Assembly: GCF_028198145.1 (NCBI RefSeq)
Contig: NZ_CP116338.1
Location: 2,842,280-2,906,279 of the forward strand
Reading direction: 5' to 3'
Length of the DNA stretch: 64,000 nt
Source: Microbacterium sp. nov. GSS16
GTDB taxonomy: Bacteria > Actinomycetota > Actinomycetes > Actinomycetales > Microbacteriaceae
Shown here: piece after piece, positions 1 to 8,905 of the stretch
How positions within the stretch are numbered: position 1 is the first letter of the stretch
Layout of the letters: every line of letters starts with the position of its first letter
Made by a program: the position numbers and the translations under genes
The notes under the pieces: generated by a model
The model's input: only the letters and a program-made list of their open reading frames with translations
Databases searched by the model: none
Told to the model about the DNA's origin: nothing

Positions 1-892
1 CGATGCGCTCGAGCTCGCCGACCGTCCCGCCGAGCGCCTCCGGTGCGCATGCCCGCACCGCCGCATTGATGTCGAGCGCGACGCCCAGGCGCAGTCCGCG
101 CAGCTCGTCGCTGGTGCCGTCGGCCTCGAGAAGCATGCGGCGGTAGACCTCGGCGCTCTGCGGCACCGCGATGGTGTCGACATCGAGCAGCGGCTGCATG
201 AACCGCTCGATGTTCGGCCAGAACATCCCCGTGCCTCCATCGGCGGTGACCTCGATCCACGCCTCCCCATGCTCGGGGAGGTTCACCTCGATGATCGGAT
301 GGTCGGCGCGGCCGCTCGTGACCGCCAGATGCGTGCCGCCGGTGGCGTAGCGGTACAGCGACCAGGTCTCCGTCTCGACGTATTCGACATCGGCGCCGGT
401 GATCTGCGCGGTGATGCGCGCACCCCACGGCCCGCGCCGCGAGAACTCCGCAACCGTGACCGGCTGCACGGCGAAGCCGTCGTTGTCGACGCTGTCGGGC
501 ATCCCGAACCCGCCGAGATCCTCCGAAGCCGCTGCAGGGTCGTCGAGCTGCTCGAACGCGGCGCCGAACTGCTCATCGAGCTCTTGATCGACCTCCTCGA
601 GAGCATCGTCGGAGGCGCCGAGATGCAGCGTCAGCCCGGCATCGTCGAACATCTGCTGCAGAGCGAGAGCAGACAGATCGAACCGCAGCCGGTCATCGGC
701 ATCGAGCGAGACCACGGCGCCGCTCTCGGTGACGGGGATCAGGAAGACCGCTTCACCGCCGTCGGACCCGCGGGATGCTGCGAGCACGCGCTCTGCCCGC
801 AGCAGCTCGGACGCGACCGCTGTCGGATCATCGCCTTCCGCGGACTCGACGAGGGCATAGCTGACGTGGAACGCGATCTGCTCTTCTGACAC
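1..892 (-). CDS. Unrecognised protein, 3' end cut by window edge
   Basis: An open frame on the minus strand starts at a GTG (complement of 890-892) and reads without a stop to base 1, giving about 297 residues with the C-terminus missing. The protein begins MSEEQIAFHVSYALVESAEG and is acidic. It has no signal peptide and no membrane segment that I can see. Coding character is good, with strong G/C at third positions. I do not recognise a family. The product reads like a soluble cytoplasmic protein with a conserved-looking C-terminal half (a stretch around AWIEVTADGGTGMFWPNIERF). It lies 9 bp downstream of the DUF6264 gene on the same strand, so it may be the third gene of an ispH operon. I assign no function. 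Confidence 0.7.
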   Translation of the reverse strand, partial: MSEEQIAFHVSYALVESAEGDDPTAVASELLRAERVLAASRGSDGGEAVFLIPVTESGAVVSLDADDRLRFDLSALALQQMFDDAGLTLHLGASDDALEEVDQELDEQFGAAFEQLDDPAAASEDLGGFGMPDSVDNDGFAVQPVTVAEFSRRGPWGARITAQITGADVEYVETETWSLYRYATGGTHLAVTSGRADHPIIEVNLPEHGEAWIEVTADGGTGMFWPNIERFMQPLLDVDTIAVPQSAEVYRRMLLEADGTSDELRGLRLGVALDINAAVRACAPEALGGTVGELERI

Positions 893-901
893 CCCTCGAG
901 G

Positions 902-1450
902 CTACCCGGCGGGTGCGTTGAGCAGTCCGGCGGTGAATGCCGGATCGCCCAGCATCACGACCGAGATGCATCCCGACACCAGCGACATCGTGATGACGAA
1001 GCCGACCAGCGGGATCCACCACGCCGCTCTGCCGAGCTTCATCTGCCGGAACGACAGCCATGCGGTGGCCGCGTAACCGACGAGCAGAACCACCACGGCG
1101 ATCACGCCCCACGTGCGCGCAGCCGCGAAATTGCTGAACTCTCCCTCGAGCCCGAGCAGCGACATCGACTCGGACAGCGTGGTCGACATGTTCACGAACT
1201 GCGGAACCGACGACAGGACGTTCACGAGCCCGAAGCCCAGCAGCACCAGCGTCACGAGCCGGCCGACCGGGTGCGCCGGGGTTCCCTGCGGCGCAGGTCG
1301 AGCGCTGCGGCCGGGCGCTGGCGACGGTGCTGCGGCTGGCGACGGTGCTGCGGCCGGCGCCGGATCGGCGGTCAGAGGGGGCAGACCTGCACGCGCACGC
1401 TGCTCTTCAGGCGAGGCATACTCACCGTACTGCGGCCGATCGACGCTCAT
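902..1450 (-). CDS. DUF6264 family membrane protein
   Basis: The 182-residue protein starts with [20 protein letters not shown], followed by an Ala/Pro-rich linker (about residues 25-60) and three hydrophobic segments near 62-85, 105-130 and 140-165. The [10 protein letters not shown] opening plus a membrane C-terminal half is what I know of DUF6264 proteins, which sit next to ispH in Microbacterium. The function is unknown. The start is set by an ATGA overlap: the ATG (1448-1450) overlaps the ispH stop, so the two are probably translationally coupled. A longer open frame upstream runs antiparallel to nothing but inside ispH and is not used. Confidence 0.8.
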   Translation of the reverse strand: MSVDRPQYGEYASPEEQRARAGLPPLTADPAPAAAPSPAAAPSPAPGRSARPAPQGTPAHPVGRLVTLVLLGFGLVNVLSSVPQFVNMSTTLSESMSLLGLEGEFSNFAAARTWGVIAVVVLLVGYAATAWLSFRQMKLGRAAWWIPLVGFVITMSLVSGCISVVMLGDPAFTAGLLNAPAG

Positions 1451-2526
1451 GCGCGCGAGACCCGACCTCCGAGAGCGCGCTCGTCGCGCTTGCCGGAGTT
1501 GTCCTGGCGCAGCTCCTTGGGCAGCGAGAACATGAGGTCCTCCTCCGCGGTGCGCACCTCTTCGATGTCTGCGTAGCCGGCCTCGTCGAGGGCGTCGAGA
1601 ACCTCGCGCACGAGCACCTCGGGCACCGAGGCCCCGCTGGTCACGCCGACCGTGCGTACCCCGTCGAGCCACTCCTGACGCACCTCGTCGGCGTAGTCGA
1701 CGCGGTACGCGGCCTTCGCTCCATACTCGAGGGCGACCTCGACCAGGCGCACGCTGTTCGACGAGTTCGCCGAGCCGACGACGATGACGAGATCGGCATC
1801 CTTCGCCACCTTCTTGATCGCCACCTGACGGTTCTGCGTGGCGTAGCAGATGTCATCCGACGGCGGGTTCTGCAGTTCGGGGAATCGCGTGCGCAGCCGG
1901 TTCACCGTCTCCATCGTCTCGTCGACGGACAGCGTCGTCTGCGAGAGCCACACGACCTTGCTCGGGTCCTTCACCACCACGGTGTCGGCCTCGTCGGGCG
2001 AGTTGACGATGGTGACACGCTCGGGCGCGTGGCCCGCGGTGCCCTCGACCTCTTCATGCCCTTCGTGACCGATCAGCAGGATCTCGAAGTCATCCCTCGC
2101 GAAGCGCACGGCCTCGCGGTGCACCTTGGTGACGAGCGGGCACGTGGCGTCGATCGCGTGCAACCCGCGATCCGCAGCGCCCTGCACGACCGCCGGCGAG
2201 ACGCCGTGCGCGCTGAAGACGACGTGCGCGCCCTCGGGCACCTCGTCGACCTCCTCGACGAAGATGGCGCCCTTCTGCTCGAGCTCGGTCACCACGTGGA
2301 TGTTGTGCACGATCTGCTTGCGCACGTAGACGGGGGCGCCGTAGCGCTCGAGCGCCTTCTCGACGGCCACGACAGCGCGGTCGACTCCCGCGCAGTAGCC
2401 ACGGGGGGCGGCCAGCAGCACGCGCTTCTCGCCGTCGACCGGACGGTTCTCGAGGCGCGCACGCTCGGCGGCGCGACGACGGGTCGGAATGTGCGGCACA
2501 GGCAGCGAGACGGCGGTTGAACTCAC
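1447..2526 (-). CDS. ispH: 4-hydroxy-3-methylbut-2-enyl diphosphate reductase
   Basis: This is the last enzyme of the non-mevalonate (MEP) isoprenoid pathway. It reductively dehydroxylates HMBPP to IPP and DMAPP using a 4Fe-4S cluster. The three cluster cysteines are visible at about C45 (RGYCAGV), C129 (DATCPLV) and C227 ([10 protein letters not shown]). The [13 protein letters not shown] and NSSNS substrate-binding motifs are also present. At 359 residues it is slightly longer than E. coli IspH because of a roughly 30-residue N-terminal extension, so a start further in is possible. It is divergent from xseA, and the 199-bp gap contains an inverted repeat. It is translationally coupled to the DUF6264 gene. 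Its products feed the prenyl synthase encoded at 11.8-12.6 kb. Confidence 0.97.
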   Translation of the reverse strand: MSSTAVSLPVPHIPTRRRAAERARLENRPVDGEKRVLLAAPRGYCAGVDRAVVAVEKALERYGAPVYVRKQIVHNIHVVTELEQKGAIFVEEVDEVPEGAHVVFSAHGVSPAVVQGAADRGLHAIDATCPLVTKVHREAVRFARDDFEILLIGHEGHEEVEGTAGHAPERVTIVNSPDEADTVVVKDPSKVVWLSQTTLSVDETMETVNRLRTRFPELQNPPSDDICYATQNRQVAIKKVAKDADLVIVVGSANSSNSVRLVEVALEYGAKAAYRVDYADEVRQEWLDGVRTVGVTSGASVPEVLVREVLDALDEAGYADIEEVRTAEEDLMFSLPKELRQDNSGKRDERALGGRVSRA

Positions 2527-2601
2527 CCCGCCAGTCTACCGATGCCACCTGTTCGCGGGCCGGGAGCGGGCGGGCCGGATGGGTCGGCGGCACCGTGCCC
2601 T

Positions 2602-2664
2602 GGGGGCCGACACTCCAGATGTCGGACGGATTCGCGAGATCCGTCCGACATCTGGAGTGTCCCC
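2602..2664. repeat. Inverted-repeat family A, copy 1
   Basis: The left arm GGGGCCGACACTCCAGATG-TCGGACGGAT pairs with a right arm ATCCGTCCGACATCTGGAGTG-TCCCC around a short loop. The right arm lacks the GGC seen in the other copies. Each arm is itself an imperfect dyad (CCGACA-N7-TGTCGG). It sits between the divergent starts of ispH and xseA, so it is not simply a terminator. Related copies lie at 4086, 7301 and 9984. Confidence 0.9.
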
Positions 2665-2725
2665 GGAATGCAACGCCCGGGCCGGTCTCGGTCGCCGCGT
2701 CGGCGGCATCCGGAAGAATGGTCGG

Positions 2726-4003
2726 GTGACCGTCTTCGAAGCCACCGCGATCCCCGGCGAGCCGCCGCCCGCCGACTCGGTCGCGCCGCGCGACTCGCGA
2801 CCGGATGCCCCCACCTCGGTCGCCCGGCTGAACGGGACGATCCGCGATTTCATCGCCCGCTGGAACACCGTCTGGGTGGAAGGCGAGATCACCTCGTGGA
2901 ATCTGCGGGGCGGCAACGTCTTCGCGCGGCTGAAGGACAACCGCTCCGATGCGCAGATCTCGATCCGCGTCTGGTCGAGCGTGCGCCCGCGCATCCCCGC
3001 CGACCTCGCCGTGGGCGACCACGTCGTCGCGGCCGTCAAGGCCGACTACTTCGTCAAGGGCGGCGACTTCAGCTTCATCGTCTCGGCGATGAAGCACGTC
3101 GGTCTCGGCGATCAGCTCGAGAAGCTCGAGAAGCTGCGGGCGCAGCTGCGACAGGAGGGCCTGTTCGACTCCGCGCGCAAGAAGCCGCTGCCGTTCCTGC
3201 CGCACTGCATCGGTCTGATCACGGGCGAGCGGTCGGATGCTGAGAAGGACGTGCACCGCAACGCCGAGCTGCGCTGGCCGCAGGTGCATTTCCGCACCGA
3301 GCACGTCGCCGTGCAGGGAGACCGCTGCGTTCCCGAGGTGCTCGCAGCACTGCACCGTCTGGATGCCGATCCCGACGTCGACGTCATCGTCATCGCCCGC
3401 GGCGGCGGCGACCCGCAGACCCTGCTCGGCTTCAGCGACGAGCGGCTCGTGCGCGCCGTGGCCGCCTCATCCACCCCGGTCGTCAGCGCGATCGGGCACG
3501 AGAACGATCACCCGCTGCTCGACGACGTCGCCGATCTGCGCGCCTCGACCCCGACGGATGCCGCGAAACGGGTCGTTCCGGATGTCGGCGAGCAGCGCGC
3601 GATCGTCGCGCAGCTGCGGGCCAGGGCCACGACGCGGCTCACTCAGAGGATCTCGCACGACATCGCGCAGCTCGAGCAGCTGCGCTCGCGCCCGGTGCTG
3701 CGCTCGCCCGATCCGATCATCGACGACCGCGCACAGGAGGTGTGGCTACTGGCATCCCGCGGTCGCGACACCGTCACCCGGGCGCTGGATGCCGCTCAGC
3801 GCTCCACCGCCGAGCTGCGCGCCTCCCTGCGTGCCCTCTCCCCCGCCGCCACCCTCGCGCGTGGCTATGCCATCGTGCACCTCGACGACGGGCGCATCCT
3901 CAGCGACGCCGCCGACGCTCCCGTCGGCACCGCGCTCACGGTGGCGGTCGATCGCGGCTCGCTGCGCGCGGTGTCCGAGGGTGAGACATCCGAGGCCGGC
4001 TGA
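2726..4003 (+). CDS. xseA: Exodeoxyribonuclease VII large subunit
   Basis: This is the catalytic subunit of the ssDNA exonuclease ExoVII, which with XseB degrades single-stranded DNA in repair. The 425-residue protein has an N-terminal OB-fold region (TSVARLNGTIRDFI...VWVEGEITSW, about residues 30-130). The nuclease domain follows, with LPHCIGLITGERSDAEKD, VIVIARGGGDPQTLLGF and SAIGHENDHPLLD, and then a coiled-coil C-terminal region. The GTG at 2726 follows a GGAAGA ribosome-binding site. The nearby ATG at 2719 is out of frame. xseB follows after 205 bp that hold inverted-repeat copy 2. Confidence 0.96.
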   Translation: MTVFEATAIPGEPPPADSVAPRDSRPDAPTSVARLNGTIRDFIARWNTVWVEGEITSWNLRGGNVFARLKDNRSDAQISIRVWSSVRPRIPADLAVGDHVVAAVKADYFVKGGDFSFIVSAMKHVGLGDQLEKLEKLRAQLRQEGLFDSARKKPLPFLPHCIGLITGERSDAEKDVHRNAELRWPQVHFRTEHVAVQGDRCVPEVLAALHRLDADPDVDVIVIARGGGDPQTLLGFSDERLVRAVAASSTPVVSAIGHENDHPLLDDVADLRASTPTDAAKRVVPDVGEQRAIVAQLRARATTRLTQRISHDIAQLEQLRSRPVLRSPDPIIDDRAQEVWLLASRGRDTVTRALDAAQRSTAELRASLRALSPAATLARGYAIVHLDDGRILSDAADAPVGTALTVAVDRGSLRAVSEGETSEAG

Positions 4004-4085
4004 CCAGTTCCCGGCATCCGCCTCCGGCATCCGACCGGGCTCCGGGGCCGTCCCGGCACCGGCCCCGACATTCCGGATACGTTCT

Positions 4086-4152
4086 GGGGGCCGACACTCC
4101 AGATGTCGGACGCTTTCCGTGGATGCGTCCGACATCTGGAGTGTCGGCCCCC
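4086..4152. repeat. Inverted-repeat family A, copy 2
   Basis: Near-perfect arms, GGGGGCCGACACTCCAGATG-TCGGACGC and its complement ending TGTCGGCCCCC, flank a loop of about 11 bases. It lies between the co-directional xseA and xseB and is preceded by GGATACGTTCT, a variant of the GGTTACGTTTC flank seen at copy 3. If transcribed, it would form a long hairpin between the two ExoVII subunit genes. Confidence 0.92.
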
Positions 4153-4208
4153 TTTCCGCCGCGGCATCACCGGATCGGCGATGTCCGACACGCCGGTAAG
4201 ATGGGGGC

Positions 4209-4439
4209 GTGACTGCCCCCAGCGACTCCCCTGTCGAAGAACTGTCGTTCGAGGCCGCACGCGATGAACTCGTGCGCGTGGTCGCCGAGCTCGAGCAGGG
4301 CTCGCCCACGCTCGAGCACTCCCTGGCTCTGTGGGAGCGCGGCGAGGCGCTGGCCGCCCGTTGCGAGGAGTGGTTGCTCGGCGCGAAGCGCCGGCTCGAT
4401 GCCGCCCGTGACGCGGCATCCGGCGGAGCGGGCGAATGA
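4209..4439 (+). CDS. xseB: Exodeoxyribonuclease VII small subunit
   Basis: This is the small structural subunit of ExoVII, needed for assembly of the heteromultimeric nuclease. The 76 residues include the family signature (VEELSFEAARDELVRVVAEL, then a helix with LEHSLALWERGEALA). It starts at GTG 4209 and ends in an ATGA overlap with the downstream DUF4245 gene. Unlike many genomes it is not overlapped by xseA but separated by an inverted-repeat hairpin, so stoichiometry could be set by readthrough (inference). Confidence 0.95.
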   Translation: MTAPSDSPVEELSFEAARDELVRVVAELEQGSPTLEHSLALWERGEALAARCEEWLLGAKRRLDAARDAASGGAGE

Positions 4440-5077
4440 GCCGGGAACCGCGGGTCGTCGCAGGTCTCGGGCGACCCGAGACCGCGCAGGAGACCGCCGA
4501 CCGCAAGGCGGAGGCCAGCCGCGTCTACCGCTCGAGCCAGACGTTCCGCAACCTCATCGCCGCGCTGATCGTGACGGTCGCAGTGGTCGCGATCGTGGTG
4601 CTGGGAGTTCCTCGCGGCGAGGTTCCCGACCGCCCGGCGATCGACGTCGCGGCGATCGCCGCAGACGTCGAGACGTCGATGCAACGGCCCGCACTCGTCG
4701 TCGAGGCCGACGACTACTGGCGGGTCAACGAGGCCGCCCTCTCGGGCGGCAGCACCCGTGTCTGGACGATCACGCTCGCCCCCGCCGCCGACGACGCGCG
4801 CGGATTCGTCCGCGTGGCGCAGGCGTTCGACGCCGACGTGACCTGGGCACCGCAGGTTCTCGACGGCATGGCCCCCACCGGCACGACGACGATCGCCGGT
4901 CGCGAGTGGGACGAGTTCGACCTGCGCGGTCGCGGCTCCGCCAACATCTCCTACGCCATCGGGACCCAGGCCGGGCCCGACTACGTCCTGTTGTACGGCT
5001 CGCAGTCGCCCGAGGCGACGGCCGAGCTGGCAGAGACCCTGTCCGCACAGATCGACGACCTTGAGGAGGCCGAATGA
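4436..5077 (+). CDS. DUF4245 family membrane-anchored protein
   Basis: The 213-residue protein has a cytoplasmic N-terminus of about 40 residues and a single membrane segment near residues 40-60 (LIAALIVTVAVVAIVVLGV). An extracytoplasmic domain ends in LLYGSQSPEATAELAETLSA. This architecture and its position between xseB and fumC match DUF4245 (M. tuberculosis Rv1100-like, from memory). The function is unknown. ATGA overlaps occur at both ends, with xseB upstream and the carbonic anhydrase downstream, so it belongs to a coupled four-gene run ending with fumC. Confidence 0.85.
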   Translation: MSREPRVVAGLGRPETAQETADRKAEASRVYRSSQTFRNLIAALIVTVAVVAIVVLGVPRGEVPDRPAIDVAAIAADVETSMQRPALVVEADDYWRVNEAALSGGSTRVWTITLAPAADDARGFVRVAQAFDADVTWAPQVLDGMAPTGTTTIAGREWDEFDLRGRGSANISYAIGTQAGPDYVLLYGSQSPEATAELAETLSAQIDDLEEAE

Positions 5078-5748
5078 CCGCAACGCTCACCCCCGCTGAG
5101 GCATGGCGGGAGATGCTCGACGGCAACAGGCGATTCGTCGCCGGCACGCCCGCGCATCCTCACCAGGACGTCTCCAAGCGCCATGAGCTGGCCGAAGGTC
5201 AAGCGCCCATCGCGACTCTGTTCGGATGCTCGGACTCGCGTCTCGCCGCTGAGATCATCTTCGACAAGGGCCTGGGCGACCTGTTCGTCGTCCGCAACGC
5301 GGGGCAGGTCATCGGCGAGTCGATCGTCGCCAGCTTGGAGTATGCCGTCGGCATCCTGAACGTGCCGCTGATCGTCGTGCTCGCGCACGACTCGTGCGGA
5401 GCGGTGCGGGCGGCGATCGACGGCACCGCCATCGACTCGGCCCCGCTTCCGGCCGGCATCTGGAAGCTCATCGCACCGATCGTCCCGGCAGCGCGCAAGG
5501 TGCTCGCCGAGACCGGCGGCACGACGCCCGCCGACATCGACGCCGAACTGGTCGGTCGCGAGCACCTGCGCAACACCGTCGCAGACCTGCTGCACTCGTC
5601 CGAGATGATCAGCAACGCCGTCGCCGACGGCCGGCTGGGCATCGTGGGCGCGAACTACCGCCTCGCAGAGGGCACCGCGGTGCCCGTCGTCACTGTGGGC
5701 ATCGACACCGAGGGGCACATCCCCGCTTCTGAGGAGGGATCGGCATGA
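5074..5748 (+). CDS. Beta-class carbonic anhydrase
   Basis: It interconverts CO2 and bicarbonate. The zinc ligands of the beta class are visible: C52-x-D54-x-R ([10 protein letters not shown]), H105 and C108 (AHDSCGAV). The catalytic Asp/Arg dyad is in the CSDSR motif. The 224-residue length is typical of the actinobacterial form. It is cytoplasmic and has no signal peptide. It is coupled by ATGA to DUF4245 upstream and to fumC downstream. Bicarbonate supply would suit the PEP carboxylase encoded at 39 kb, but they are not in one operon. A second, gamma-type carbonic anhydrase homologue lies at 43.4 kb. Confidence 0.95.
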   Translation: MTATLTPAEAWREMLDGNRRFVAGTPAHPHQDVSKRHELAEGQAPIATLFGCSDSRLAAEIIFDKGLGDLFVVRNAGQVIGESIVASLEYAVGILNVPLIVVLAHDSCGAVRAAIDGTAIDSAPLPAGIWKLIAPIVPAARKVLAETGGTTPADIDAELVGREHLRNTVADLLHSSEMISNAVADGRLGIVGANYRLAEGTAVPVVTVGIDTEGHIPASEEGSA

Positions 5749-7139
5749 CCGACATCGAGTACCGCATCGAACACGACACCATGGGCGAGGTGCGCGTGCC
5801 TGCCACGGCGCTGTACAGCGCGCAGACCCAGCGCGCCGTCGAGAACTTCCCCATCTCGGGCAAGGGCCTCGAGTCGACGCAGATCGCTGCCCTCGCCCGC
5901 ATCAAGAAGGCCGCGGCGCTCGCCAACAAGGAGCTCGGAACCCTTGACGGCGCGATCGCCGACGCGATCGCCCAGGCCGCCGATGAGGTCGCTTCCGGCA
6001 AGCACGACGGCGAGTTCCCCGTCGACACCTACCAGACCGGCTCCGGCACCTCGTCGAACATGAACATGAACGAGGTGCTGGCGAACCTGGCATCCGGAAT
6101 CCTCGGCTCGGCCGTGCATCCGAACGACCACGTCAACGCATCGCAGTCGTCGAACGACGTGTTCCCGACGTCGGTGCACATCGCCGTCACGCAGGCGCTC
6201 ATCGACACCCTGATCCCCTCGCTCGACCACCTCGCCGTCGCCCTCGAGGCGAAGGCGGAGCTGTGGAAGGACGTCGTGAAGTCGGGGCGCACCCACCTCA
6301 TGGACGCGACGCCGGTCACCCTCGGCCAGGAGTTCGGCGGCTACGCCCGTCAGATCCGCCTCGGCATCGAGCGCGTGCAGTCGGCTCTCCCCCGCGTGGC
6401 GGAGGTGCCCCTCGGCGGCACTGCCGTCGGCACCGGCATCAACACCCCGCTCGGCTTCCCGCAGAAGGTCATCGAGCTGCTCGCTGCCGAGACCGAGCTG
6501 CCGATCACCGAGGCGAAGGATCACTTCGAGGCGCAGGCCAACCGCGACGGCCTGGTCGAGACCTCGGGTGCGCTGCGCACGATCGCCGTGTCGCTGACGA
6601 AGATCAACAACGACCTGCGCTGGATGGGATCGGGCCCGAACACGGGTCTGGGAGAGCTGCACATCCCCGACCTGCAGCCCGGCTCGTCGATCATGCCCGG
6701 CAAGGTCAACCCCGTCGTGCCCGAAGCCGTACTCATGGTGTGTGCGCGCGTGATCGGCAACGACGCGACGGTCGCATGGGCCGGCGCATCGGGCTCGTTC
6801 GAGCTGAACGTGGCAATTCCGGTGATGGGCACCGCGCTGCTCGAGTCGATCCGTCTGCTCTCGAACGCCGTGCGCGTGCTGGCCGACAAGACCATCGACG
6901 GCCTCGAGGCCAACGTCGAGCGGGCTGCGGCCTTCGCCGGCATGAGCCCGTCGATCGTCACGCCGCTGAACAAGGTCATCGGCTACGAGGCAGCCGCCAA
7001 GATCGCCAAGCACTCGGTTGCCAAGGGCATCACCGTGCGCGACGCGGTCATCGACCTCGGCTACGTCGAGCGCGGTGAGATCTCGGAGGAGGAGCTCGAC
7101 GCGAAGCTCGACCTCCTGTCGATGACGCACGCGGGCTGA
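5745..7139 (+). CDS. fumC: Class II fumarate hydratase
   Basis: This TCA-cycle enzyme catalyses the reversible hydration of fumarate to L-malate and needs no Fe-S cluster. The 464 residues carry the class II signatures: [52 protein letters not shown], and the flexible SS loop [12 protein letters not shown] near residue 313 with the catalytic serine. Start and stop agree with family length. It overlaps the carbonic anhydrase gene by ATGA and is the last gene of the run that starts at xseB. A repeat-filled gap follows. Confidence 0.97.
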   Translation: MTDIEYRIEHDTMGEVRVPATALYSAQTQRAVENFPISGKGLESTQIAALARIKKAAALANKELGTLDGAIADAIAQAADEVASGKHDGEFPVDTYQTGSGTSSNMNMNEVLANLASGILGSAVHPNDHVNASQSSNDVFPTSVHIAVTQALIDTLIPSLDHLAVALEAKAELWKDVVKSGRTHLMDATPVTLGQEFGGYARQIRLGIERVQSALPRVAEVPLGGTAVGTGINTPLGFPQKVIELLAAETELPITEAKDHFEAQANRDGLVETSGALRTIAVSLTKINNDLRWMGSGPNTGLGELHIPDLQPGSSIMPGKVNPVVPEAVLMVCARVIGNDATVAWAGASGSFELNVAIPVMGTALLESIRLLSNAVRVLADKTIDGLEANVERAAAFAGMSPSIVTPLNKVIGYEAAAKIAKHSVAKGITVRDAVIDLGYVERGEISEEELDAKLDLLSMTHAG

Positions 7140-7184
7140 GTCCGCAGGCCTTCGGGTCGTCGGGCGGCGTCGCCAGGGGCTTTT

Positions 7185-7305
7185 GCCGCCCTACCGGTTA
7201 CGTTTCGGGGGCGCTTGCCGCCCTACCGGTTACGTTTCGGGGGCGCTTGCCGCCCTACCGGTTACGTTTCGGGGGCTTGCCGGCCTAGCGGTTACGTTTC
7301 GGGGG
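7185..7305. repeat. 32-bp tandem repeat, about 3.8 units
   Basis: Units begin at 7185, 7217, 7249 and 7279. The consensus is GCCGCCCTACCGGTTACG-TTTCGGGGGCGCTT, with the last two units shortened. The unit ends in GGTTACGTTTCGGGGG, the flank that precedes inverted-repeat copy 3, so the array looks like an amplification of that flank. The rest of the 326-bp gap between fumC and the next gene holds inverted-repeat copy 3 and about 100 bp with no recognisable gene. Confidence 0.92.
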
Positions 7306-7367
7306 CCGACACTCCAGATGTCGGACGTTTCGCCATGATTCGTCCGACATCTGGCGTGTCGGCCCCC
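7301..7367. repeat. Inverted-repeat family A, copy 3
   Basis: The left arm GGGGGCCGACACTCCAGATG-TCGGACG and the right arm CGTCCGACATCTGGCGTG-TCGGCCCCC have one mismatch, and the loop is about 12 bases. It follows directly on the 32-bp tandem array and lies about 100 bp upstream of the AbiEi-like fragment. Confidence 0.92.
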
Positions 7368-7465
7368 GTTTCGCATCCGTCCCCACCCGGAGCGGAGAGG
7401 CGAGTTGTCCACAACCCCCGGTTAACGGGATCGAGCGCGAACGTCGTGTCGCGGATGCTGGGGAC

Positions 7466-7900
7466 ATGTTCGATCCCCATGATCTGCTCACCCGACTCGG
7501 TGGACTCGCGCAGGGCGCCCAGCTTCAGGACTACGGCGTCTCGCGGATGCAGCTGAGCAGAGCCGTGCGAAACGGGCAGATCGAGCGGTTGCGTCCTGGC
7601 GTGTTCGCGACACACGGAGCCGCCGACGCCGAGCGGGACGCCGCTCGGCACGGGGGCGCACTCACATGCGCTGCAGCGCTGCGGCACCTGGGCGTGTGGG
7701 TGATGTCGACGGAGCCGCCACCGCATGTCTGGGTCGGCCGCCGTGGACGCGTCTATCCGCACTCCGGATGCCGTTGCGTAAGCCACTACTTCCGCACCGG
7801 ACGTGTGCGCTTCGGAGTCGTCGACGTCGAAACCGCTCTTCTGCATCTCTACCGCTGCGAGGGTGAGGAGTCGTTCTTCGCTCACTCGAGTCGGCGTTGA
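7466..7900 (+). pseudogene. AbiEi-like antitoxin-domain protein, 5' part of a frameshifted gene
   Basis: The fragment encodes 144 residues starting MFDPHDLLTRLGGLAQ, with a winged-helix-like N-terminus (VSRMQLSRAVRNGQIERLRPGVFATH) typical of type IV AbiEi antitoxin-domain proteins. It then reads to CEGEESFFAHSSRR and stops. Adding one base near 7883 restores EESFFA-SLESALKQRK and joins it exactly to the next open frame. A one-base deletion (or sequencing error) therefore split a gene of roughly 280 codons. Intact homologues, as I recall them, fuse this domain to a DUF559 endonuclease-like domain. No nucleotidyltransferase toxin (AbiEii) is adjacent, so this is probably not a working toxin-antitoxin pair. 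Confidence 0.75.
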
Positions 7901-8304
7901 AACAGCGCAAGCTCACCCGTTCCGCACGCGCACGCGTGCGTGCGGCACTGCCGGCGCACGCGCGATGGCTCGTCGACTTCGCGCGGTCGGATTCAGACAG
8001 CGGTCTCGAATCGCTGCTGCGGCTGCGCCTGCATCTGCTGGGGATCGCGCTCGACTGCCAGGTCGTCATCGGCGGTGTCGGACGAGTCGACTTCGTGGTC
8101 GACGGGCGTCTCATCATCGAAGCGGATGGGAAGGAGAATCACGACGGCTCGACCATGCGGCATAAGGACCTGGTTCGGGATGCCGCTGCTTCCGCCCTCG
8201 GGTACGAGACACTGCACTTCGACTACGCCCAGATCATCCACGACTGGTCCGCGGTGCAGCGATCCATCATCTCGGCGTTGCGGCGGACGGCTCAGCGAGG
8301 ATGA
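7897..8304 (+). pseudogene. DUF559-like C-terminal part of the frameshifted AbiEi gene
   Basis: This is the second half of the interrupted gene. It reads TTG-AAA-CAG from 7897, but the frame continues upstream to the join with the first half. The 135 codons include GVGRVDFVVDGRLIIEADGK, with E and D/K residues in a Vsr-like endonuclease layout, then DLVRDAAASALGYETLHFDY. That is the DUF559 pattern. There is no ribosome-binding site of its own that I can see at 7897, which supports its being a fragment and not a separate gene. If made separately, it would be a small orphan nuclease-fold protein of unknown role. Confidence 0.7.
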
Positions 8305-8359
8305 ACGTGGTTGTGGATAACTTCGACGAGGTCTCGGCGATCCGAGTTAGCGTGGTGCG

Positions 8360-8905
8360 GTGACGATGACGACCACCCTCACGCGCACGGGCTCGGCCCT
8401 CGCCGCCGCCGGCCTGCTGATCGGGATGCTGTCGGCGTGCACCCCGGAAGCAGAGCCGACTCCAAAGCCCACGAAGACTGCCGCCTTCGCCTCAGACGAG
8501 GAAGCCTTCGCCGCCGCCGAGGAGACGTACCGGGCATACATTTCTGCGTATAACGAGATCGACCTCGCAGATCCCAGCAGCTTCGAGGCGACCCGCAACT
8601 TTGTGGTTGGCGACTACAGCGCGCAAGAACGAAAGACGCTTAGCGAATTCCATGCCAAGGGCTATGTCCGAACTGGGGCAACCGAGATTCTTCGATTCCA
8701 GGGTGATCGCGTCGATGGCGATATCGTCATCGCAGTCACCTGCAATGACGTCAGTGGCACCGACATAGTCGATCCATCAGGAAAATCGGTTGTAGCGCCC
8801 GACCGTCGCGATGTCTACGCACTCAAACTGACTTTTGCCTATAGGTCTCCCACCCTTCGGCTTGCCGATTCAACCCCTGTCGAGGATGCAACATGCGCCG
8901 GCTGA
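8360..8905 (+). CDS. Putative lipoprotein of unknown function
   Basis: The 181-residue protein has an N-terminal hydrophobic stretch ending in a lipobox (GMLSACTPEAEP, lipidated Cys near residue 27). A Pro/Thr/Lys linker and a domain starting EEAFAAAEETYRAYISAYNEI follow. It is probably exported, lipid-anchored and on the outer face of the membrane. Third-position GC is visibly lower than in neighbours (for example ACG-CTT-AGC-GAA-TTC and GTC-CGA-ACT runs), suggesting foreign or recently acquired DNA. Its end overlaps the next gene by 13 bp, so the two are coupled. I do not know a function. Similar lipoprotein/PKD pairs occur in Microbacterium, from memory. Confidence 0.8.
   Translation: MTMTTTLTRTGSALAAAGLLIGMLSACTPEAEPTPKPTKTAAFASDEEAFAAAEETYRAYISAYNEIDLADPSSFEATRNFVVGDYSAQERKTLSEFHAKGYVRTGATEILRFQGDRVDGDIVIAVTCNDVSGTDIVDPSGKSVVAPDRRDVYALKLTFAYRSPTLRLADSTPVEDATCAG

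Noticed and set aside
2602..2664. Inverted-repeat copy 1 as an ordinary terminator
   Set aside because: It sits between two divergent gene starts, where neither transcript ends.
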